NCBI GenBank assembly: GCA_944324905.1
Contig: CALUYB010000003.1
Coordinates: forward strand, 1-64,000
Direction of reading: 5' to 3'
DNA: 64,000 nt
From: Candidatus Gastranaerophilales bacterium
GTDB taxonomy: Bacteria; Cyanobacteriota; Vampirovibrionia; Gastranaerophilales; Gastranaerophilaceae
Shown: positions 18,826 through 28,706 of the stretch, piece by piece
Position numbering within the stretch: position 1 is the first letter of the stretch
Layout: every line of letters starts with the position of its first letter
The notes under the pieces: model-generated
What the model saw: the letters and a program-made list of their open reading frames with translations, nothing else
The model's database searches: none
What the model was told of the DNA's origin: nothing
Position numbers and translations under genes: made by a program

Positions 18826-19634
18826 ATCGGATATTCTTTTTTAAGTTTTCTGACAAGCGTCATATTTAGATTTTCAAAAATTGCGTTTTCCGTATTTTGT
18901 CCGTTTGCAAGGATTTTCCCCAATGGGTTTGTTATCATGGAGTTTCCAATTGAGTATAAAAACGGGTTACTTGTGCCTATTAAATTTGATGTAACAAAAT
19001 AAACAAGATTTTCTGCTGCTCTTGTAACATTAAACGCTCTCCAGCAATTTATAAAATCGGCAATATCATCCTCCCCTGTGCTGCTTAGAGTGCACCAGGC
19101 AGATGGTGAAACAATGATTTCTGCGCCCATTTTGATTAATTTCTTGTATAAAAGCGGGTATCTTATGTCAAAACAAACACTCATGCCAACACGTGCAAAA
19201 TCAAAATTCACAACAACTGGGGTGTCCCCCGGGCAAATGTTTTTGCCTTCGTTACCGCCAAAGTAATTATAAAGGTGAATTTTTCTGTATTTAGCAACTA
19301 TTGAGCCTTTTCTATCAAGGGCATATGATGTGTTGTATAGCTTTCCATCTTTTGCCTTTTCAATAACCGTTCCGCAAATTATATTAGTGCTAAATTGGCG
19401 TGCAAGCTGTGAAAAATAAGCTAAAACGGCAGATGTGTTTTCTTCCTCAGGTTGTCCTATAAAACTCCTGTCATCAATCCCTGTAGAGAAAAATTCCGGC
19501 AAAATGACAAGGTCTAAACCGTCTTTAAAGTTATCGCAAATCATTTCTCCGATTCTGTTACAGTTATACATCTTATCGCCAATTTTAGGACAAAACTGTA
19601 TGTTCAAGATTTTAGCTTGCGAATTTGTATTCAT
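18810..19634 (-). CDS. Second carbon-nitrogen hydrolase (nitrilase superfamily)
   Basis: Nitrilase-superfamily amidase (274 aa) with a complete triad: E47 (L-P-E-F-F), K118 (Y-R-K-I-H-L-Y) and C154 (S-V-C-F-D-I-R-Y-P). The C-F-D-x-R-Y-P pattern and length are close to the amidase at 10918, so the two are paralogues. The ATG has a good SD (AAGGA). It diverges from bioA with 66 bp between the start codons. The substrate cannot be told from the sequence; omega-amidase-like small-molecule deamidation is the best guess. Confidence 0.8.
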   Translation of the reverse strand: MNTNSQAKILNIQFCPKIGDKMYNCNRIGEMICDNFKDGLDLVILPEFFSTGIDDRSFIGQPEEENTSAVLAYFSQLARQFSTNIICGTVIEKAKDGKLYNTSYALDRKGSIVAKYRKIHLYNYFGGNEGKNICPGDTPVVVNFDFARVGMSVCFDIRYPLLYKKLIKMGAEIIVSPSAWCTLSSTGEDDIADFINCWRAFNVTRAAENLVYFVTSNLIGTSNPFLYSIGNSMITNPLGKILANGQNTENAIFENLNMTLVRKLKKEYPIYNLD

Positions 19635-19700
19635 TTTATTTCCTTTTCACACCTTTATTTTTTGAAGTTATATAATAATTGTATCTTAAGGAGAAAAATT

Positions 19701-21056
19701 ATGCACACATTAAATGAAGAACTTGTTGAAAAAGATTTAAAATATGTTTGGCACCCATGCTCACAAATGCAGGATTATGAAGAATTAAGGCCAATTATTA
19801 TAAAAAGCGGCGAGGGCGTTAACCTTTACTCTATAGATGGTAAAAAATATATTGATGTTGTGAGTTCTTGGTGGTGCAATCTTTTAGGACATTGCAACAA
19901 AAGAATTTCAAATGCCGTTAAAAATCAGTTGGATACCTTAGAGCATGTTATTTTTGCGAATTTTTCCCACCCAAAAGCAATTGAACTTTGTGAAAGATTG
20001 GTCAAAGTTTTGCCAAAAGGGCTTGAAAAATTTTGTTTTACTGACAATGGTTCATCTGCAATTGAGGCTGCAATGAAAATGAGTTTTCAGTACCACTATC
20101 AAACGGGTAATCCTCAAAAAACCAGATTTATGGCATTATCTGACGCTTACCATGGTGAAACAATAGGGGCACTCTCTATTGGTGGTGTTGACTTGTATTC
20201 AGAAATTTATAAACCTGTTTTGCTGGATATTATTAGAATTCAAGGCCCTGATTGCTACAGATGTCCATATGGTTTAAATTGCAAAAATTGCCAAGCGCAA
20301 TGTATTGAATCTGCTAAAGAAAGTTTTAAAAAATGGGGCGATAAAACTGCTGCAATAGTTATTGAGCCTCTTGTGCAAGCAGCTGCAGGTATGAAAATTT
20401 ATTCTCCAAAGTATTTGAGCGAATTGCGCAAATTGTGCGATGAGTACAATGTTCATTTAATAGCTGATGAAATTGCTACAGGTTATGGGAGAACAGGTAA
20501 AATGTTTGCTTGCGATCATGCTGGCATTTCCCCTGACATAATGTGTCTTTCAAAGGGTTTGACTGGTGGTTATATGCCTATGGCACTTGCTGTTACAACA
20601 AAAAAAATATTCGACGCTTTTTATGCTCCATATAACGAGGGTAAGGCTTTTATGCACTCACATACTTACAGTGGAAATCCTTTAGCATGCGCTGCTGCTT
20701 GTGAAGTCCTTAAAATTTTAAATGATGAAAATATAATTGAAAATGCTCAAAAAAATGCAATTTACTTTAATAATTTAATAAAAGAAAAATTTTCAACACA
20801 CAAAAATGTTGGCGATATCCGCTCAATTGGTTTAATTAACGCTATTGAGCTTGTTGAAGATAAGACTACAAAAAAACCCTTTGATTCAAAGTTAAGAATA
20901 GGCTATCAAATTTATAAAGAAGCCCTAAAAAAAGGCGTTATTCTAAGGCCACTAGGTGATGTTATTTACTTTAATCCGCCTTTAATTATTCAAAAAGATG
21001 ATATGGATTATGTGGTAAATGTTGCATATGAATGTATGAAAAAGATTTTAAACTAG
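19701..21056 (+). CDS. bioA: Adenosylmethionine-8-amino-7-oxononanoate aminotransferase (BioA)
   Basis: PLP enzyme of biotin synthesis that makes 7,8-diaminopelargonate from KAPA (451 aa from the ATG at 19701; AAGGAG at 19688-19693 fixes this start over an upstream in-frame one). W-H-P-C-S-Q-M near residue 17 and S-S-W-W-C near 55 are BioA signatures. The PLP lysine is K285 in C-L-S-K-G-L-T-G-G. Residues 185-201 hold a Cys-rich insert with five Cys, not needed for PLP chemistry. No other bio gene is nearby, so biotin genes are scattered or partial here. Confidence 0.93.
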   Translation: MHTLNEELVEKDLKYVWHPCSQMQDYEELRPIIIKSGEGVNLYSIDGKKYIDVVSSWWCNLLGHCNKRISNAVKNQLDTLEHVIFANFSHPKAIELCERLVKVLPKGLEKFCFTDNGSSAIEAAMKMSFQYHYQTGNPQKTRFMALSDAYHGETIGALSIGGVDLYSEIYKPVLLDIIRIQGPDCYRCPYGLNCKNCQAQCIESAKESFKKWGDKTAAIVIEPLVQAAAGMKIYSPKYLSELRKLCDEYNVHLIADEIATGYGRTGKMFACDHAGISPDIMCLSKGLTGGYMPMALAVTTKKIFDAFYAPYNEGKAFMHSHTYSGNPLACAAACEVLKILNDENIIENAQKNAIYFNNLIKEKFSTHKNVGDIRSIGLINAIELVEDKTTKKPFDSKLRIGYQIYKEALKKGVILRPLGDVIYFNPPLIIQKDDMDYVVNVAYECMKKILN

Positions 21057-21111
21057 CAATTTATTTTTTTTACGTGTTTTGTATATTTTGTCACGCAAAT
21101 AGGGAAAAATT

Positions 21112-22599
21112 ATGCGAATTAGTCCGATTAACAACACAAGTAATTATATAAAACAAAATAATTCAATAAGTCGCAATAATAATTTATTACAACAAAACAA
21201 GACATACCCAATGCCTACTTCTGCTCATTATTTAAGTTTTATGGGTGGTAGTAGCCTTGATTTAAAACAAAGTGTAGCAAATCTTGAAAGGCTTGAAACG
21301 CAAGATAAAGCAAAGTTTCCACCTGGCATAAAAGAAACTGCACATGAAGTAATAGAAAGTGGCAACCCTGATAATAAAACTCTTGCTGATATTCATAAAG
21401 AAAAATACGCACTTCTTGAGGATTGCTATGACTTAGAGGATGCAAAAGGTCTTTTTGATGAATTTAGTGATGTTCTTTCAGATGCTGATGTTGACTATCG
21501 CCAAGACTCTTTTATTGCAAAAGTCAAAAATGGCGAGGCTGAAAACTTTAACAAGGATGAAGATTTAGCGCTCCAGTTGTTAAAACTCTATTGGGCTCAA
21601 GGCTTTTCTTTGACAGATTTAAAAGGCCACGCTGGTACAAACTTGTATCGTACTATGGAAAAGCTCAATATTCCTTTAATGGATAGGGATTACGCCCATG
21701 TGCTTAAGTTCTCAGATAGGGAATACAATGAGCGACTAACATCTAAAATGTCACAAATGCAGATGGAAAAAGCTGATAGACTTGCACAAGAAAAAGATGG
21801 TGAGCCGGTTTATATTAAACGCGGACCACTGAGTGAAATGCACAAAAAACATATTTCAGAAGGCTTGATAAGACATTATGCGCAACATCCTGAAAAATAC
21901 GCGCAGATGTCAAAACGTCAAAAAGATTATTTTAATAGTAATCCTCAGCAAAAAGAGTTAATTAGAAATGCCATGTTATATGCTTGGAATAAAACTCAAG
22001 AAGGGCGCAGTATTAAAAAACACCTTATAAAATTCTTTAAAAAGGCTAATGTAAAACTTGATGATAACGTTTTGGCGGGTCAGCAGGAAGATATGACAAA
22101 AGAGCAGCAGCAGATTTTTTCTGATTTTTGGAAGAAAAATGCTTGGGCTAGGGAGCTTTTCTCTAAGGCTCTTAAAAAGGGGTGGAGTGCTGCAAAGGCT
22201 CAACACAGAGAACTTATGCAAAAAATAGCAGATTTTCAAGTTTCTTGCTATGCTGCCGCTTTTGTTTCAATACGTAATGATATTGTGCAGGGTTTTATGC
22301 CTAAAGGAAGTTATAAAAATGAAGTATTTTTATCTAAAGTTTTAAATTGTATTGATAATTTGTTTTACCCTGATACCGTAGGAGTAAGAAATCAGGAAGT
22401 AGAGCCAAAAATTGTTAGCGGTTATGAAATAGAACTACTTCTTAAAGACATTGAAGCACTATTAAAGTATTACAATGAAGATAATTTCAAAGAATATGTG
22501 AATAATAAAATAAAATTGTCCATTAAATTCTTATTAGAATCACAAAGCGAAAAAGGGTATAGTGATTTCATTAACTTTATTGGTGTAAATGGTGTATAA
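21112..22599 (+). CDS. Unknown protein with lineage-type N-terminus and NUMOD3-like segment
   Basis: I do not recognise a named family for this 495-aa protein. The N-terminus (M-R-I-S-P-I-N-N, then an Asn/Gln/Ser-rich 30 residues, then L-S-F-M-G-G) matches the style of other unknown proteins at 4287 and 58945. Residues 160-200 are helical with a possible helix-turn-helix. Residues 238-275 (L-S-E-x-H-K-K-H-I-S-E-G-L) resemble the NUMOD3 DNA-binding repeat of homing endonucleases, but no nuclease motif is seen. The C-terminal half is all-helical and Lys-rich. There is no signal peptide or membrane helix. Confidence 0.7.
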   Translation: MRISPINNTSNYIKQNNSISRNNNLLQQNKTYPMPTSAHYLSFMGGSSLDLKQSVANLERLETQDKAKFPPGIKETAHEVIESGNPDNKTLADIHKEKYALLEDCYDLEDAKGLFDEFSDVLSDADVDYRQDSFIAKVKNGEAENFNKDEDLALQLLKLYWAQGFSLTDLKGHAGTNLYRTMEKLNIPLMDRDYAHVLKFSDREYNERLTSKMSQMQMEKADRLAQEKDGEPVYIKRGPLSEMHKKHISEGLIRHYAQHPEKYAQMSKRQKDYFNSNPQQKELIRNAMLYAWNKTQEGRSIKKHLIKFFKKANVKLDDNVLAGQQEDMTKEQQQIFSDFWKKNAWARELFSKALKKGWSAAKAQHRELMQKIADFQVSCYAAAFVSIRNDIVQGFMPKGSYKNEVFLSKVLNCIDNLFYPDTVGVRNQEVEPKIVSGYEIELLLKDIEALLKYYNEDNFKEYVNNKIKLSIKFLLESQSEKGYSDFINFIGVNGV

Positions 22600-22612
22600 A
22601 TGCCTGTTTGCA

Positions 22613-22642
22613 TTGACATTCTAAAATAAAATATTCTACAAT
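22613..22642 (+). promoter_or_regulatory. Promoter of the RND efflux operon
   Basis: Perfect TTGACA (22613-22618), an 18-bp spacer and TACAAT (22637-22642). It lies about 40 bp before the GTG start at 22685. Confidence 0.7.
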
Positions 22643-22684
22643 ACTTAAAGTAAGCCTGAGTTTGGGCATGGGGAGTAGAATATT
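22630..22684. promoter_or_regulatory. Spaced inverted repeat over the RND operon -10 and RBS
   Basis: AATATTCTAC (22630-22639) overlaps the -10 box and is the exact reverse complement of GTAGAATATT (22675-22684), which abuts the GTG start. The 35-bp spacer is too long for a simple dimer site, but the arms could be two half-operators. A chance match in AT-rich DNA is possible. Confidence 0.4.
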
Positions 22685-23830
22685 GTGAAAATTAATTTAA
22701 CCAGAAAACAATGGACAATTGTCGTTTTACTTATAATAATTGTTCCTATTTTATACAATAAAACAGCAGGTTTTATTGGCGGTATGATTCAAAAACGCCT
22801 TATGATGATGCCAAAGGAAGTAGAAGTTGATAATCCACATGTTGAAGAAATCAATGTTTCAGCAGAGGCTACAGGTAGAGTTGAAGCAAAGTATTCTGTT
22901 GATCTTATAGCGCGTGTTTCAGGATTTTTAATTAAAAAATATTTTTCTGAAGGCGATTTTGTAAAAAAAGGTCAATTACTTTTTCAAATTGACCCCAGAG
23001 AATTTCAAATTGAAGTAAATAATGCTCAGGCAACTGTTAATCAGTACAGCGCATTGTTAAAAAACGCGCAACAAGAATTAAATCGTGCAAATGCGCTAAT
23101 AAAAGAGGATTTGATTAGCCGTTCGGATGTCGATCAGAGCCTTGCAACAAGAAACCAGAATAAGGCGCTCTACGACGCTGCACGTCAACAATTGGAGCTT
23201 GCAAGGGTGAATCTAAGCTATACATCAATTAAATCCCCAATTGATGGCAGAATAGGTAAGGTTAATATAACCGAAGGCAACTATGTAACACCAACGTCAG
23301 GTTCTCTTGTAAATATTGCAAGCATTAGCCCTGTATACGTAACTTTTAGTTTAAAAAGCGATGATTTTATTAAGCTTTTAAAGGCTAGCGATAAATTTAA
23401 AGATGTCATTGTTCGTGTTCAATTCGGTGGCGGTAGCTGGTATTATAAAACAGGTAAAATTAATTTTGTAGATAATAAAATTGATAAAGACTCAGGCTCT
23501 GTTACCATGCGCGCTGTTTTTGAAAATGACAAAAGCTGGTTAATGCCCGGGGATTACATGAAAGTTGAGCTTGTAGCACCTCAAAAGGTAAAATTTGTTA
23601 CAATTCCGCAGTCTTGCACAAAAGGGGACGCCATGAGCGGTTATTATGTTTGGACTGTTAAAGACAATAAAGCAGTTAAAACAAATATAAAAGTATCTGA
23701 TGATATAAACAACAACTGGGTAGTAGATAGTGGCCTTGCGCTCGATGATATGGTTGTTGTATCAGGTGTGCAAAATATCGCAACTGAGGGGCAGAAGTTA
23801 AAAATTATAAGCAAAAAAGAAAAGAAATAA
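22685..23830 (+). CDS. RND efflux periplasmic adaptor (MFP, AcrA-type)
   Basis: Membrane fusion protein linking the RND pump to TolC (381 aa). An N-terminal helix (about 10-26) anchors it without a lipobox Cys. Then come the first lipoyl half with R-V-S-G-F-L, the Q-I-D-P-R-E-F motif near residue 101, an alpha-hairpin (about 110-175), the second lipoyl half (I-K-S-P-I-D-G-R-I-G) and beta-barrel and membrane-proximal domains. The start is GTG with GGGGAG (22670-22675) as SD. It is first in the adaptor-pump-TolC operon; the pump ATG follows 12 bp after its stop. Confidence 0.92.
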   Translation: MKINLTRKQWTIVVLLIIIVPILYNKTAGFIGGMIQKRLMMMPKEVEVDNPHVEEINVSAEATGRVEAKYSVDLIARVSGFLIKKYFSEGDFVKKGQLLFQIDPREFQIEVNNAQATVNQYSALLKNAQQELNRANALIKEDLISRSDVDQSLATRNQNKALYDAARQQLELARVNLSYTSIKSPIDGRIGKVNITEGNYVTPTSGSLVNIASISPVYVTFSLKSDDFIKLLKASDKFKDVIVRVQFGGGSWYYKTGKINFVDNKIDKDSGSVTMRAVFENDKSWLMPGDYMKVELVAPQKVKFVTIPQSCTKGDAMSGYYVWTVKDNKAVKTNIKVSDDINNNWVVDSGLALDDMVVVSGVQNIATEGQKLKIISKKEKK

Positions 23831-23842
23831 ACTTGGTAGATT

Positions 23843-26800
23843 ATGAAAAAAATATTTGACAAAGAAAAGTTATTCTTTTTTATACAAAAACCGCGTTTTG
23901 CGCTTGTAATATCAGTTTGTATTGTTATATTGGGCTTGATATCTATCTTTAGCTTAAAACAAGAAAGCTATCCTGACGTTACGCCTCCTCAAGTTCGCGT
24001 TAGTGCTTCTTATCAGGGTGCAAGTGCAGAGGTTATTGAATCTACCATTGCTACAGTGCTTGAAAACAAATTAAACGGTGTTGAAGATTTAACTTATATG
24101 ACTTCAACATCAAATGATGGCAGTTATTCGCTTACTTTATATTTTAAAGTCGGTTCTGATAAAAACATTAACCTAATGAATGTTCAAAACAGGATTCAGC
24201 AGGTACAATCTCAGCTTCCTGAAGATGTTCAAAGGACGGGTGTTACTGCAATAAGCCGTTCATCAGGTTCAGGTGCTGTTATTTTAACTTTATACCCTGA
24301 ATCGGGCGATTGGACTCAACTTGATTTAACTAACTATGGTTCAATTTACATTAAAGACGAATTAAAGCGTGTAGAAGGTGTTGCTGACGTTAGTGTTTTT
24401 GGCGGTGGTAATTACTCTATGCGTATTTGGCTTGACCCGCAAAAAATGGCAGGTTTAAATATTTCAACAAGCGAAGTACAAAATGCCATAACTTCACAGA
24501 ATACACAAGTTACAGCAGGTGCTTTAGGGCAATTGCCAACTGATTCAAAGCGTGCATTGCAAATTACGCTAAAGACCGAAGGCAGGCTTGATAGTGTTGA
24601 AGAATTTGAAAATATTATAATACGTTCTAATTCAGACGGATCTAATGTAAAAATAAAAGACATAGCCCGAGTTGAATTGGGCGCAGAATCTTATTCTAAT
24701 TTAGGTTTAGTTAACGGTAAACCTTCTGCGGTTGTTGTAATTTCTCAGTTGCCCGATGCTAACATTATAAACCTTTCAAAAGCAGTAAAAGAAAAGGTAA
24801 ATGAGCTTAACTCAAGAATGACAAACGGTATTAAAATACTTTATGTAAAAGATGATGCCGATTTTATCCACGAGTCAATGAAAGAGGTTGAATTTACAAT
24901 TTTCTTGACGGCAATTATTGTTGTAATAATTATTTTCCTTTTCTTGGGTGATGCAATGGCAACGCTTGTGCCTTGTATTACAATTCCTGTATCATTAATC
25001 GGTACGTTTTTTGCCCTTAAAGCCTTTGGCATGTCAATAAATCTGCTCTCCCTTTTTGCGCTTGTACTTGCAGTAGGCGTTGTAGTTGATGATGCCATTG
25101 TTGTTATTGAAAACGTTAACCGCCACATTAAAGAGGGTAAATCGGCAATCATTGCAACTCAACTTACCATGCAAGAGGTAGGCTCCTCTCTTGTTGCAAT
25201 GGCAATGGTTTTAATGGCTGTATTTGTCCCAATTATTTTTATGGGCGGTATGACAGGTGTTATGTATAAGCAATTTGCGGTTTGTATCGCTGTGTCAATT
25301 GCAATATCAGCCATTTGCGCCTTGAGCTTATCACCTGCTATGTGTTCGCATTTTTTAGGCAGGCATGATGAAAACATTGGCAAAGGTTTTGGTATAACTA
25401 AACACCCTCAATTTCAGCTATTTGCACGCTTTTTAAAGCGAGAATTAAATGTTGTTGTTACTAAATTCAACGAGGGATTTCAAAAAGTTGAAGACTTTTA
25501 TATGGAATTTGTTGAAAAATTTGTCTACAACAAAAAACTTGTTGCAATTTTTTATATTTCAATAGTTTTCTTAACGCTATTAGGTTTTAAAACTATATCG
25601 ACAGGCTTTATTCCTGATGAAGATCAGGGTATGCTTTTAGCCAGCATTACACTGCCCGATGGTGCTTCCCTGCAGAGAACAGAAGAAGTTTCAAGAAAAT
25701 TTGTAGAGCAAATTAAAACTATAGAGGGGATTAATGCTGAAAAATTAACAGTATTTGGTGGTGATGGTGCTACAAACCAGTCTACAGTTATTATTCAGCT
25801 TTTAGAGTACAAAGACAGAAGAATTAACCCTGTTAGCTGGGTAGTTAGAAAAATTCAAGGTAAACCGACAGATTTATCCCATGTTGCTATTTTAAACCAA
25901 GTTCGCTCTGTTGCCTCAAACACAAAAGAGGCAAGTATTGTTGCCTTTTCTCCACCGGCTATTATGGGTATGAGTATGATGGGCGGTTTTGAGTTTCAGA
26001 TGCTCTCCCAGGGTGAGTATAGCGCACAAGAGCTTGAGGGTTGGGCGCAAAAGTTAATTTCAGCTGCTAATCAAAACCCTGCATTATCAAGTGTTTACAC
26101 TTCTTTTCAAGCAAATGTGCCACAATATATAGTTGAAATTGACTACGAAAAAGCTATGGCACAAAATGTTGATTTGCAAGAGCTTTATTCAACCTTGAGT
26201 TCAACTCTCGGTACAAGATATGTAAATGACTTTAATAAATACGGGCGTGTATTTAAAGTTCAAATGCAAGCTGAAAGCCGCTTTAGAGATAAAGCAACTG
26301 ATCTTTCAGGAATTTATGTTAAAAATAAAAACGGGGTCATGGTACCAATACTCTCTATTGTTAAGTTAAGGCAAACAGTTGGTACTGCTTCAATTTCAAG
26401 ATATAACCAGTATGAATCAGTTCAAATCCAGGGTCAACAAGCAGCAGGAAAAAGCTCAGGTGACGCTATGAACGCTATGGAAGAAGTTGCAATGGAGGTC
26501 TTGCCTTCTGATATAACTTTTGACTGGTCAGGTACATCTGCTCAAGAGCGTGAAGCATCGGGTCAAACCGCAATGGTTGTGGGTATGGCACTTGTATTTG
26601 TTTATTTGTTCCTTGTAGCATTATATGAAAGCTATACAATCCCTGTTGCAGTATTGTTAATTTCTCCAATTGCTGCGTTAGGTGCATTAATATTCCAGAT
26701 GATGATAAATCAATCTTTTGATATTTATTCTCAAGTCGGCATGATAACCCTTATTGGTCTTGCCGCAAAACAGTCTATATTAATTGTTGAGTTTGCAAAA

Positions 26801-27097
26801 GAAGAACATGAGAAAAACGGTTTATCAGTGCAAGCTGCAGCGATTAAGGCTGCAAAACTGAGATTTAGGGCGATTATGATGACAGAACTTGCATTTATTA
26901 TAGGTGTATTGCCTATGATTTTTGCACAAGGTGCAGGTGCTAATTCAAGGATTTCTGTAGGTTCTACTGTTTTTGGCGGTATGATTGCAGCTTGTACTTT
27001 AGGTGCTGTTTTAACTCCTGCATTTTATGTAATAGTTCAGGATTTTGTAGATATGTTCCCTAAAAAGGAAATAACCCAAAAGGATTTGGAGTATTAA
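23843..27097 (+). CDS. RND multidrug efflux permease (HAE1/AcrB-type)
   Basis: Proton-driven inner-membrane pump of 1084 aa, the normal HAE1 size (about 1030-1080). The N-terminal helix is followed by a large porter loop. The proton-relay pair D416/D417 is in G-V-V-V-D-D-A-I-V, and the relay lysine is in [14 protein letters not shown]. The G-x-F-I-P-D-E-D-Q-G motif of the second half is present. Twelve membrane helices in two repeats are visible. HAE1 pumps export drugs, bile acids, detergents or fatty acids; the actual substrate is unknown. It sits between its adaptor and TolC in one operon. Confidence 0.95.
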   Translation: MKKIFDKEKLFFFIQKPRFALVISVCIVILGLISIFSLKQESYPDVTPPQVRVSASYQGASAEVIESTIATVLENKLNGVEDLTYMTSTSNDGSYSLTLYFKVGSDKNINLMNVQNRIQQVQSQLPEDVQRTGVTAISRSSGSGAVILTLYPESGDWTQLDLTNYGSIYIKDELKRVEGVADVSVFGGGNYSMRIWLDPQKMAGLNISTSEVQNAITSQNTQVTAGALGQLPTDSKRALQITLKTEGRLDSVEEFENIIIRSNSDGSNVKIKDIARVELGAESYSNLGLVNGKPSAVVVISQLPDANIINLSKAVKEKVNELNSRMTNGIKILYVKDDADFIHESMKEVEFTIFLTAIIVVIIIFLFLGDAMATLVPCITIPVSLIGTFFALKAFGMSINLLSLFALVLAVGVVVDDAIVVIENVNRHIKEGKSAIIATQLTMQEVGSSLVAMAMVLMAVFVPIIFMGGMTGVMYKQFAVCIAVSIAISAICALSLSPAMCSHFLGRHDENIGKGFGITKHPQFQLFARFLKRELNVVVTKFNEGFQKVEDFYMEFVEKFVYNKKLVAIFYISIVFLTLLGFKTISTGFIPDEDQGMLLASITLPDGASLQRTEEVSRKFVEQIKTIEGINAEKLTVFGGDGATNQSTVIIQLLEYKDRRINPVSWVVRKIQGKPTDLSHVAILNQVRSVASNTKEASIVAFSPPAIMGMSMMGGFEFQMLSQGEYSAQELEGWAQKLISAANQNPALSSVYTSFQANVPQYIVEIDYEKAMAQNVDLQELYSTLSSTLGTRYVNDFNKYGRVFKVQMQAESRFRDKATDLSGIYVKNKNGVMVPILSIVKLRQTVGTASISRYNQYESVQIQGQQAAGKSSGDAMNAMEEVAMEVLPSDITFDWSGTSAQEREASGQTAMVVGMALVFVYLFLVALYESYTIPVAVLLISPIAALGALIFQMMINQSFDIYSQVGMITLIGLAAKQSILIVEFAKEEHEKNGLSVQAAAIKAAKLRFRAIMMTELAFIIGVLPMIFAQGAGANSRISVGSTVFGGMIAACTLGAVLTPAFYVIVQDFVDMFPKKEITQKDLEY

Positions 27098-27101
27098 CGA
27101 T

Positions 27102-28706
27102 ATGAAAAGAAAAATATCAATATTTTTAATATTTTGCATTACTGTTTTTAATTTTGAATGTGCAAATGCCTTTTCTTTGTTTAAAAAGAAAGAACAAGAG
27201 CCTGCGCAAGCAACAGAAACCGAACCTGCCAAGGAAAAGAAAAGTCTTTTTAAATTTAAAAAAGAAAAAGTTGAAAAAGAAGAACAAATTCACATTGTTG
27301 AGCCTGAGAAAAAAACAAAAAGGCGCATAAAAAAACAAGAAAAAACTGACGCTAAAAGAAAAGTTCAAAGCGAAAAGACGAAAAAAGAATCTTCAAAAGA
27401 AGCTGAAGGGATGTATGAAACAAAATTCCCTGAAATTCAGTCAAAAATTGAATATACTCAAATGAACGGTGAAGTTAGTCTTGTTGACTGCATTAAGCTT
27501 GCAATTTCAAACCATCCTGCTATAGTTTCTGCTATTAGCAATTCTCAAATTTATGAATCAAGAATTGGTCAAGCGTGGGCAAATTATTTCCCAACTATTA
27601 ACGCAGGTTTGAGCTATTCAAGAAATGATATGTTAAATACCATGGGTAATAACGCCTATATGCGCATGATGGCGCAAAGATATAATATGTTTTATGTGCC
27701 TACAATAAGTGCAAATATGCTGCTTTTTGATTTCGGTAAAACAAAAGCAATGGCTGACGCTGCCAAAAGAAATTATGAATCTTCTCGCTATGATGCAGAA
27801 ACAAGTATTGAAAGTGTTATTTATAACGTAAAAGTTGCATATTATAATATGGTATTTGCGCAAGCGCAGAAAATTGTTTACGAGGATACTGTTAAAGATT
27901 ACGAGTTGCAATTAAAACAAGCAGACGCATACTATAAAATCGGTAAAAAAGCAAAAATCGATGTTACAACTGCACAGTACAACCTTGGTAATGCTAAGGT
28001 AAACTTAATTAAGGCAAAAAATACTTTAGAGCTTGCAGCGGTTGAGTTGGCCAACGCTGTTGGTATTCCGCAAATGGAAAACGTTGTTTTAAAGGACAAA
28101 CTTAACACTAAAATGTATGATGTTAATTTTCCTGATTTGATTAAAACAGCCGAAGAATCAAGGCCATCTTTATTATCAGCTAAAAAGAAAATGGATGCTG
28201 CTGAGCTTAATATTAGGAGTGCAAAAAGAGCATTTGCTCCAGATTTGAGCGCATTTGGTTCATACGACCATGGTGGCAGACAAATTGACAGTGATTATGG
28301 TTATCAATTTGGTGTGCAATTTAACTATACATCTTTAAATCTTTTATCCTTGAAAAAACAGCTGGATGAGGCAAATGCAACATTTAAAAAATTCGCAGCT
28401 GATTACGAGCAAGAAAAGCAAAATGTCTATCTTGAGGTTAAAAGTGCCTATATTAGTTTGCTGAATTCACATGACAGTTTGGGTGTTGCAAAACTTGCGC
28501 TTCAACAAGCTAAAGAACAACAATATCAAGCATTTAGGCGTTATCAAGTGGGTTTAGGTAATGCAATTGAATTTAAAGATGCTGAAAATACTTATTTGAA
28601 CGCTCAATTGAGTTATTATTCAAATTTGCTTGATTACAATGTCAATGCAGCCGAGCTTGAGCGAGTTATAGGTGCGCCAATTAAGGAATCTAACATAGAC
28701 CTGTAA
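27102..28706 (+). CDS. TolC-family outer-membrane channel of the RND operon
   Basis: Outer-membrane channel (534 aa). The signal peptide covers about 1-23. An unusual 80-residue Lys/Glu-rich, probably disordered linker follows (about 25-105). Two OEP repeats then span about 120-530, with P-x-I-x-A-x-L-x-x-S-R-N-D and the second-repeat A-P-D-L-S-A-F-G motif near 380. The linker makes the protein longer than a typical TolC (about 450-490 aa). The ATG lies 4 bp after the pump stop, so it is the last gene of this operon. The convergent CHAP gene ends at the next base. Confidence 0.9.
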   Translation: MKRKISIFLIFCITVFNFECANAFSLFKKKEQEPAQATETEPAKEKKSLFKFKKEKVEKEEQIHIVEPEKKTKRRIKKQEKTDAKRKVQSEKTKKESSKEAEGMYETKFPEIQSKIEYTQMNGEVSLVDCIKLAISNHPAIVSAISNSQIYESRIGQAWANYFPTINAGLSYSRNDMLNTMGNNAYMRMMAQRYNMFYVPTISANMLLFDFGKTKAMADAAKRNYESSRYDAETSIESVIYNVKVAYYNMVFAQAQKIVYEDTVKDYELQLKQADAYYKIGKKAKIDVTTAQYNLGNAKVNLIKAKNTLELAAVELANAVGIPQMENVVLKDKLNTKMYDVNFPDLIKTAEESRPSLLSAKKKMDAAELNIRSAKRAFAPDLSAFGSYDHGGRQIDSDYGYQFGVQFNYTSLNLLSLKKQLDEANATFKKFAADYEQEKQNVYLEVKSAYISLLNSHDSLGVAKLALQQAKEQQYQAFRRYQVGLGNAIEFKDAENTYLNAQLSYYSNLLDYNVNAAELERVIGAPIKESNIDL

